Of a stretch of 64,000 nt of DNA, positions 56,111 through 64,000 are shown piece after piece. Made by a program: the position numbers and the translations under genes. This stretch comes from Paguma larvata. Lineage: Eukaryota > Chordata > Mammalia > Carnivora > Viverridae. Position 1 is the first letter of the stretch. Each line of letters opens with the position of its first letter. The notes under the pieces were generated by a model, which saw nothing but the letters and a program-made list of their open reading frames with translations, ran no database searches and was not told the origin of the DNA. The stretch lies in the NCBI GenBank assembly GCA_030068075.1, contig CM057837.1, forward strand, positions 25,345,089-25,409,088, written 5' to 3'.

Positions 56111-57480
56111 TGGGCAGATAAAGAAATTAATGAGTTTCTACAAAGTAAGACGTCACCCTACAGAGTTGACTGATGAAAAGGTCAGAGGACAGAGTTGAGC
56201 ACCAGAATCCTAGAACCAAACATCTCCTACAGGGGAGCCCCTCGCTGAATAGCCCTGGCAACCAGACAGTATTTTATGAATGCTTTATGTGTTTTCGATG
56301 TGTATTTGACTTGTTTTACCTATTCGATGAGCTTGTCATGACTTTCGGTCCGTCCTCCCTTGGTTCTTTGGTGCATTCTCATTGAAAAGCCCATGAAAAT
56401 AAGCCTGCAAAATGAAGAGGGAAGAAAAACCAGGAAGCAAAATGTCTAAGGGTTTGGGACTCCATTGTAGTGGGGTGGGGTGGGGGATGGGGAGGAGAGG
56501 GACCAGTTCCCACATATTTCCAATAGGTTGTAAACCTATGGTTAATTAGACAACACAGCTTTTATTTGGTTATTCCTGAAAATGAATCCTCTCTCTTACT
56601 TCTCACAGTCATCAAGGCTTTAGAAAGACTTCCCAGAAAATCTTGCCATTTCCATTCACAATTCCAATACCCACCAGTATAAAGTCAATGGTAATACACA
56701 AAAAAGCTGCACTTAAAGAATTTGGATCTCTTCTTCTGGCGACAGTGAAGCGTTCATGGTGGTAGCTGCTCCCCAGCACTGAGGAGACTGGCCCTCGTCC
56801 AGTAAACCAACGCTACCTGCCGAGATTTTAACTGGAGTGCCCCACTTTGTACAAAATCTCGTGTAATTTTACAGCTTTTCTAAAGTTAGTTGTCAGCATC
56901 ATGGTTGTTACTGAGGGCAGAAACCATTTATAGCACAAATTAAGGAATCTAAGTTAGATTTACAAAATAAATCACCCAAATCTACACTTCTCTATGAAAA
57001 TTTTAAGCCTCTAATGAAACTTAATTTGGAAATTATCTCGTGTTCTTTTATTAATCAAAATCACCACGGGTACCTTCCTGTCACCTTAGGAAGTTGGCGA
57101 TCCAACATGGTGAGCCCAGACTAAGAGTAGATTCAACAGCCTGATAGAGATGGGATTTACCCCAGGCTTTAGCAGTTCTGAAATAATGACCAAGAATCCT
57201 TTTAATTGTGATGTGTTCACAGCCAGCAGGATCCTAGGGTCCTATCTTCTCGTCTGTGGCAATATTGCTCAAGATGCTTGCCCTCAGAATTGCTTCTCAT
57301 TTATGAGTGATAATTTTCATATTTACAAATAGGAATTTTATAGACTTAAACTCCCCTATGTAAATGGTTTATTGGATGCAAATTTAAAGTCCTCTAGATA
57401 CAATTTTCCTACAGTCTCTTTAGGAATTTAAAGGATTCTCCTGTCATAATTCCAAAATTCCTGGCCACCATTTCACGTTA
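56111..57480. other. Unique sequence
   Basis: No gene or repeat is recognised. A short G-rich run (ggggtggggtgggggatgggg) lies near 56470-56490. Confidence 0.5.
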
Positions 57481-57496
57481 CCTCATAACTTCAAAT

Positions 57497-57709
57497 TTTT
57501 TTTACGTTTTTATTTTATTTTTGAGAGACATAGAGACAGAGCGTGAGCAAGGGAAGGGCAGAGAGAGAGGGAGACACGGAATCTGAAACAGGTTCCAGGC
57601 TCTGAGCCATCAGCACAGAGCCCGACGCAGGGCTCGAACCCACAGACCCTGAGATCATGACCTGAGCTGAAGTCGGCCGCTTAACCGACTGAGCTACCCA
57701 GGCACCCCC
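57497..57709 (-). mobile_element. CAN-SINE, well preserved
   Basis: Full-length minus-strand copy with body 'gcacagagcccgacgcaggg' and head ending 'ctgagctacccaggcacccc'. Flanked by cctcataacttcaaat (57481-57496) and cctcataactttaaat (57710-57725), one mismatch in 16. Confidence 0.97.
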
Positions 57710-57725
57710 CCTCATAACTTTAAAT

Positions 57726-58929
57726 ATGTTCTTTGCAATTATGAATCCCTCCTTTTTATGACTTTTTAAAAATCTGTGCCTACACCTGGGACTTACAAAT
57801 TCTGCCTCTTAGTGCCAAGGTGTCTATGATTCAGACGAAGATGCTTCTAATGTTGGCTAACCCCTCCCCACTTGCAAAAGGAAAACAAAAACAGATACCA
57901 TTTTCCCAGTTTCACATTTTCTTTATTTTCTTCCAAAACTTGTAGTAATGGCTACTGCTTGAAGAATAGCAGATAAAATTACCGAACCAATAAACAAATA
58001 CCGAGGGGAACAGACTTCCAATTGTTGGTTAGAAACCAACGTGATGCAGAAGAAGTGTTAACCCAACCTAACGTGCATAGCACACCTAAAATGGGTGAGG
58101 CGCTATAGAACAACAACAAAAAATTGAAAAGCGGTCTCTGTTGCCGAAGGTCTGTAAAAATCTTGGCTGAATGCTCAGTGAAATGCGGAAATAGGGCAGC
58201 TGTGGAAAAAGAGCTCCGTGGAAAGTAGCATATCGGATGAACAATCCTCTTCCTCCAAGGTGGTCAGGACTCGGGGGAGGGGAGAAGGGAAGATGGAGGC
58301 AGTGCATGGTTGAATGTGGCAGAATGAGCAGGAATAAGAAAAGGCAGGCGATGGAGAGAGGACTTCCCAACCAGGTTGGAGAGAAGGGAATAGCTTATGG
58401 AAACAAACAAACCAACCCAAGTACAATGGCGTGGAGAAGCCAAAGAGCTTTACCTAGAGTGAGGACTCAGGTAGAGAAGGGACTAGAGATACAAGTAACA
58501 AAAAAGAGTGAAGAACACCACACACCATTCTAAGGAGTCTGGGTGGTTTCCTGGAGACAACTGGGGAAAAAAAAACCAAACAGACGGCTGAGCAAAGGAA
58601 GGGCAGGATTTAGAGAGTCGCGTTCTTACACCGTACAGAATGCAGGGGCGGGGGGCATGAATTACAGGGTGGGGGACCAGTACAAGTCCGCTGAAGTAGA
58701 TCACGCCTAAGCCGAGGTCCTGACAGAGGGAATGGGAGGAAGGAGGTGGATAAGGGATGCTGAAAAGATGGAATGATCCAGTTTGGAGACGAATTGGATA
58801 GGGAAGACAGAGGCAGAAAGCAGACCCTATATTTTTAGACCCAGATGACTGGGGTCATTAATCAACACAAAACAGATTCAAGCAGAGTAAATATGATGAT
58901 TGCAGATTTTACATGAAAAATGTCCAGCA
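57726..58929. other. Unique sequence
   Basis: No gene or repeat is recognised. Frames at 58086-58370 and 58237-58533 overlap on opposite strands and have no features. Confidence 0.5.
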
Positions 58930-59145
58930 ATAAAACAGTCATATATTCAAAGCTCGCCATGGGCCAACTACATTCTCAGCCGTTATGCATATTAACTCAT
59001 GCAATCATCAAGGAAGCTCCAGGAGATGGGCATAGTATCCCCCCTTTTACGGGGGGAGAACAGAGGTCAAGTCATGTAGGGAGTAGAGACTTGAACGGAG
59101 ACCATGACTTTGTATTCTATTTTCACCCCGTCGACTGGAGGCTGC
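58930..59145 (+). repeat. MIR SINE
   Basis: 'gccatgggccaactacattc', 'attaactcatgcaatcatca', 'cccccttttacggggggaga' and 'gtagagacttgaacggagac' follow MIR order. Confidence 0.75.
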
Positions 59146-61859
59146 TGATGTGGGGCTGAGCCCTAGGAAAATAAGCAGAGAGCGAGAGACAGAAATCTGG
59201 GAGCAGTGATGGCAGCCCAGGAAGAGCTAAGCAGAGAGTGGAGATTGGAATCCAACGACAGATCTGTGGCCTCTTGCTTTGGTTTCAACTGCAGATCCAA
59301 ATTCAATAAAAGTGACTAACAACAGCCCGTGATAAATGACCGAATTCAGAAACTGTGACTTTGAGAAATAAAGAGGCCGATCCTTTGCTTTTCTCCCATC
59401 CCATGCCCTGGTTATTTTTGTCTTCCCTTTTCGGATTCCCAGCAATCTGTTTCCCAATGATCAGGCATTAATTGTCTAACTGGGAGGACTTCCAGATCAA
59501 CCCGGGTATAATAATCAGCAGAGAGAAATCATACAGCAACTTGAACAGGTAAAGGTTAATGTAAAGAAGTATTAACTCTAAAAGCAAGTAGATTTACAAG
59601 GGACCAGCTAACAAGAAGCGAAAGGAAGTTCAAAGAATATAGGGAAATCACGGTGTAAAAAGGAGCTACTACCTGCAGAGAGGAGACGGAGCGTCCCTAG
59701 CTCGCCCCAGGGTTGAGATCTCTGCATCCCAGGGCATACTGTGGTTCAGTGGATGGCAGAGGAGACGCTGGTGGGTGCCTTCTAGAGGGCTGAGAAAAGC
59801 TGATCAGGAGGAGGGGTCTCGCCAGAGGCGCTGTAGTGTGAGGACAAGGTGCTGGGGAAGCTGTTGGCTGTTGCTGGAGAAAGCTACACATGCGACAGGA
59901 GCCTGCCAGGCAAGCACAGCAGACCCAGGGGACAAAACCCTTTTCCTCCCGCAGCGTCTCGCCAGCAGCCTGTGTTGACAAAATGGCAGGGTCGGCTGGC
60001 TCAGGAAAAATATTTAAAAGGACCCAGATCCATCTTCACCGAGCAGCCGGAATGTCCGAATTCAGAGCGGAGAGTCCATAAATCACACAATTTCCTACTA
60101 GTGTAGGTCTATTTCTTCTGATGACCTTTTAAAAGCCATTCAATTTCATTTGTTGGTGACATTATTGTTGTTGGGGGAGGAGGTGGTTGTTGCTGTTGGT
60201 ATTAAGAAAGAGTTTGATTTTAAAAAAAAAGAAAAAGAACATAACTTTCTCATTCCCTTCCAAATCTAAAAGCTGAGACTAACCAGGCTGCCATGTTCTA
60301 AGCCCAGAACTAAGAACTTAGAGACAGTGGGGGCAGAATCCTTCAAACTTGACGGTGGGGCTTGAAAGGAACGTCAGGGGCTGCCAGCATTCACTTTGCC
60401 CACCGATTTCCAACAAGATCATCAACAACATTCGCACGCAGAGCTTGTATTCATTTACAGAGAAGAAAAACAGACAGCAGTTACTCTTCTTAGCAGAGGG
60501 GGATTTTAGGAAATACAACCTGAGTAAAACTAAGTAAAACTAAAGCAGCTTATACTCTCGGACCCCTGTGATTTTGTTCCAACTTAAAAGAATATTAACC
60601 TCTTAGAGCTGATGCTCTTCCACTTTAAAAACCAGTTAAAATATTAAAACATACATAAGAGGTATAGATACTGAAAAAGAAAAATTTGCGGAAATTGTAA
60701 TGGTGTCTTTAGAATACCCGAGAAGCCACCTGGAAAATTATAATACCAAAATTATGTAAATAACTGGATGCAAGTTATATAAAATTTAATAACTCCTATG
60801 CGAGATTATTAAATATACATTGCATTAACTTCTCTTTCACTGCGTCAAGACCACGCAAAAATGTGTTTCATGGTTAGGTCAGATGAAACCAGCAGCAGTA
60901 AACCATTCAAGGAAAAAAATGTACTTCCAAGATTCCTTAATTATCAAAAGTTCTATTTTTTAAAGATAGGTCCATAAAAGCATGGGGGAGACAGCACAGG
61001 AAGGGTTTCATTGGAGAACCAGGAAGGAGGATGAATTACTGGAAGACAGAAAGCAGAGAGAACCAAACAGACCATGAAACAAGCAGAGAAAGGAAAAAGA
61101 GGTCTAGAGAGAATAATAGAGGTGTACCGGTCTCATGGGACAGGAGTAGGTATAGGAAAAGGCTAGCCAGCAGGAGCACAGGCTCGGGGGAGGAAGAGGG
61201 CCTGGCCTTCGCCAGTGAAACCTAAGAAATAAATTTGGGTCACCCTGAAGAGATTGATCTATGAGAGCAGAAATGTTAGACCTCAGGCTGGAAGCAGAGA
61301 ACAGCCCTGAAGAAAACGAATAACTTACCATACACCCTGAAAATCCACTTCCCAACCTCCATGTGGCTAACACCGTCATGTTCTAGGCAATGACATTTAA
61401 GTAGAAGTCACCAGGTGAGATTTATATGCTTTCGGCTCGATTTTTAATCTCTCACCCTCTCCCTTCTTCTGCATTTAGAACTGGATGTAATGGCTGGAGC
61501 TATGGCAACCATTCCATGTTCATGAAGAGGTAGGTCATGTCCTGAGCTGATGGAGTAAAAAGCTAGCTGGAGCTTAGGTCCCTACCGACATTATAGAGCC
61601 CCCATGCCAGGCCTGGACATCCAGACTTCTAAGTGAGAGAAAAACGAATTCTTACTATGTAACCTGGAGCTAGATGTAGTTTCTAACTGAAAAGGTACAT
61701 AACTATTTAGCTTTTAAATACACACACAGTTTGTTAAAGGAAACCGACAAATCATCAGTGGGAAATTTTAATATATCAGTTTCAAAAAAATCAACCAATC
61801 TTAAACTTCACAATTAAAAAGGCAAAAATTATCAGTTTAGATAGAAGAGCAAGTCTCAA
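59146..61859. other. Unique sequence
   Basis: No gene or named repeat is recognised over 2.7 kb. A (TTG)n-like stretch lies at about 60155-60205. Frames at 59697-59981 (minus) and 59849-60106 (plus) overlap and lack features. Confidence 0.5.
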
Positions 61860-62416
61860 TTATGTGCTTTTAGAGACAGAATTTAAATTTGAAAGATGCA
61901 GACAGGTAGAAAATAACAAGATGGAAGCAGAAGCATCGGCCAAAGTAGACAAGGAATATTAGAAGGAAAATGAGACTCATTTCATATAAGGCGGTCAATT
62001 CATCAAGACTGAATTCTGAATGGCACATACCTAATAGAGCTTCAAAACACATGCAGCAAAAGTTGACAGAACTCAAAAGAGAAATAAACAAATCCACAGT
62101 CACAGCTGGGGAATGTGCCGTTCCTCACTCAGTAATTGTTGGGGGTCGGGGAGGAGCAGGACGGAAAGTCGGTAAGGATGCAGAACATTCAAATAACGCT
62201 AGCTAACAATTCGCTTCACTGACCTTTCTAGAACACTCTACCCAACAGCTGTAGAATGCACAGTCTCCTCAAAGGCACATGAAATACTCAAGACAGACAC
62301 TTTTCCCAGACCAAAATCGACTGCCGTAGCGAGCAAAATGGGAAATGATTTTGAGGACTGCACACAAGTTGGAGCCAAAAGATCTCCACGGAACACATCA
62401 CAATGGAGACAAAAAA
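61860..62416 (+). mobile_element. Old L1 ORF2 segment, left part
   Basis: 'gacagaactcaaaagagaaa', 'gaacactctacccaacagct', 'gtagaatgcacagtctcctc' and 'aaaggcacatgaaatactca' follow L1 ORF2 sense sequence in the endonuclease to early RT region. Stops and shifts are frequent. It resumes after a microsatellite and an LTR. Confidence 0.75.
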
Positions 62417-62422
62417 AAAAAT

Positions 62423-62465
<43 letters not shown>

Positions 62466-62476
62466 TTTTTTTTTTT
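62417..62476. repeat. (TA)n(CA)n microsatellite
   Basis: A run of A, then about ten TA units, then about eleven CA units and a T run. Compound dinucleotide repeat, likely polymorphic. Confidence 0.95.
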
Positions 62477-62516
62477 CGAAGCTTAGGAGTCAGTATCAAA
62501 ACTTGAACATGGATCT

Positions 62517-62980
62517 GGCTGTGGCAGGCAGGCTCCAAGACGAGCCCCAGTGACCCTCAACTCCCCAGAACCCTGCCTTTTTGTGGTCCCCTTCCACGGA
62601 GTATGGATTGAATTTAGTGATTCTCTCCTAATGAATACAAGTCAGATTTCCTTTTAATGAACAGAACAGCGCAAACGTGATGGCGTTGGACTCACACGCT
62701 AGTGCAGCTTGTTGCACGTGCTGCAGGCCACCGCCCCTCCACGTGGTCTCCTGCCAGCAGCCGGGCGACTGAACCACGGAAGCTGCTACTCCAGCCCCAG
62801 CCAAATCTTCAGACGCCTAGAGTCCTAACCATGGCTCACTGAAACCTCATGAGATGGTTAGAGAGGATCTCATCTAAACTCTTTCTAGATTCCTGACCCT
62901 CAGAAACCGAGATAACAAATGTTTTAAACTACAAAGTTCGGAGGTTAATTTGTTCCACAACAACAGATAACTAATATAAG
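62517..62980 (+). repeat. MLT1-like (MaLR) solo LTR inside L1
   Basis: The end 'gaggttaatttgttccacaa' then 'caacagataactaatataag' fits the MLT1 terminal segment, and the start 'gtggcaggcaggctccaaga' with 'ctcaactccccagaaccctg' fits its left end. L1 ORF2 sequence flanks it on both sides. Confidence 0.7.
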
Positions 62981-63565
62981 CCATTAAAAGAAAATTTTTT
63001 CTCCAAACTGAAATTTATACTTTGCCTGACCACAAAGGAATACAATTAAATATTAATGGCAAAAATAGCTTATTCTTAGAATTTTTAAACCCTTTTAAAT
63101 AATTCTTGGTTAAAGAGACCAAACTGAAATTACAAACTATTTAGAAATGAATAAAAGTAAAAAAAAAAAACTGCATATCAAAAACCATAGGATGTGGCCA
63201 AATTAAGGAATATTTCTAACTTAAAATCCAGTATTTATTTGAAACCAGGAAAGAAAGAAAACAAAGCACTTGACTCAAGAAACTAGATTAAAAGAGCCAA
63301 AAGTTTCTCTAAAAATTAGATTTTTATTACAGCTCCTTTTAAAGTATGAATTAAATGTTTTAAATAGTCAATAAAACCAAACATTATTGAAGAAGATCAA
63401 AGAAAAAGAAATTTGGCACTTCTAATTTCTAACTGGCAGCGAGAGAGAGAAGACGGAAACAAACATTAGGCATACAAAAAGAACAACTCCACATAAAGAG
63501 ATTCAAGACTTTATATAATTTTATGCCAAAAACTGGAAAACCCAATTAAAACGGTAATTTTCTAA
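62981..63565 (+). mobile_element. Old L1 ORF2 segment, right part
   Basis: 'gcctgaccacaaaggaatac' directly continues the L1 ORF2 order interrupted at 62416, followed by 'ttggttaaagagaccaaact' and 'aagactttatataattttat'. Diverged and non-coding. Confidence 0.72.
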
Positions 63566-63574
63566 TACCGTCTA

Positions 63575-63770
63575 ATAGAACATTCTGCAAAGATGGAAAT
63601 ATTTAGTGCCTGCACTGTCAAATGTTAGCCACTAGCCACCTGCAACTATTGAGCAATGGATATAGGGTTAGTGCAACTGAGGAAGTGAATTTTTATTTAA
63701 TTTTAATTAAGTTTAAGTTATCACAAATGGCTAGTAGCAACTATAATTGGAAGAGTAGCCAAAGATACAC
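63575..63770. repeat. hAT-type non-autonomous DNA transposon, name unresolved
   Basis: 'gttagccactagccacctgc', 'aactattgagcaatggatat', 'gtgcaactgaggaagtgaat' followed by an AATTTTAATTAA-rich stretch and 'aaatggctagtagcaactat' is a familiar mammalian DNA-transposon pattern. I cannot name the family with certainty. Confidence 0.6.
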
Positions 63771-64000
63771 TCTTATGTAATAGGTCAACTTAAATTACTA
63801 ACCGCCCCATCTTGCTTCTGTAACTTCGCCTGCCCGCTAAATAGATAACTTAGGTTGTGAAACGTTCCCCCATCCCTTTCTACCGAGATCTGGCCTAGGC
63901 AAGACCGACGTGTAAAAAGTCACGTACTCACTGTCCCACGGGATCTTTTAGGTGTCTAACTATGATTGGTCATTTTAAACCCTCTTAAGATAAAGAACTT
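63771..64000. other. Unique sequence to window end
   Basis: Nothing recognised. Confidence 0.45.

Noticed and set aside
1..64000. Bacterial operons, defence systems or phage genes
   Set aside because: Repeat content, low coding density and L1/SINE target duplications are those of a mammalian chromosome.

Overview
The window looks like ordinary mammalian nuclear DNA from a carnivore, most likely a cat-like (feliform) species. The main evidence is about eighteen copies of the tRNA-Lys-derived carnivore SINE (CAN-SINE, felid type), on both strands. Each has a tRNA-like head, a (CT)n-rich segment, AATAAA motifs and an A-rich tail. A 5'-truncated LINE-1 with a perfect target-site duplication (48080-48889) agrees with this. 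No intact host protein-coding gene, tRNA, rRNA or CRISPR array can be supported. Most open reading frames are short and fall inside repeats or low-complexity DNA. The window is best read as intergenic or intronic sequence.

Layout. 1-9.3 kb: MIR fragments, one MLT1-like solo LTR, five SINEs or SINE fragments, and a nested block in which a MER5A-like DNA transposon is split by an L1 that itself holds two SINEs. 9.5-15.3 kb: one degenerate class I (gammaretrovirus-like) endogenous retrovirus on the + strand. It keeps gag (matrix, a PPPY late-domain region, capsid, zinc knuckle), a pol remnant reduced to the end of RNase H plus integrase, and env (SU and TM), followed by a probable 3' LTR with AATAAA. 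It is broken by frameshifts, stops and a large pol deletion, and its 5' LTR is not recognisable. 15.3-25 kb: mostly unique sequence with MIR, L2 and an MLT1-like LTR carrying a tandem SINE pair. 25-30.2 kb: several L1 fragments, one of which has expanded internally into about 370 bp of TATA/CATA repeat. 30-48 kb: mostly unique AT-rich DNA with old L1 and L2 pieces, SINEs, a 10-bp minisatellite inside a SINE, and a tandem SINE pair. 48-64 kb: the L1 with clear duplications, MIR, L2, further SINEs including a chimeric pair, an MLT1-like LTR, and an old L1 ORF2 segment interrupted by another MLT1-like LTR.

No genes work together here in a functional sense. The biology is retrotransposition and decay: L1 supplied the machinery that mobilised the SINEs, and many insertions still show the expected flanking duplications. 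Repeat family names are given from memory of consensus features without a library search, so subfamily names are approximate. I did not find a convincing undescribed system. The items most worth a second look are a 22-bp perfect hairpin at 9126-9191, the repeat expansions seeded inside L1 and SINE copies, the retroviral pol deletion junction, a diverged direct repeat at 32.4 and 33.8 kb, and a possible cryptic exon near 41.45 kb.
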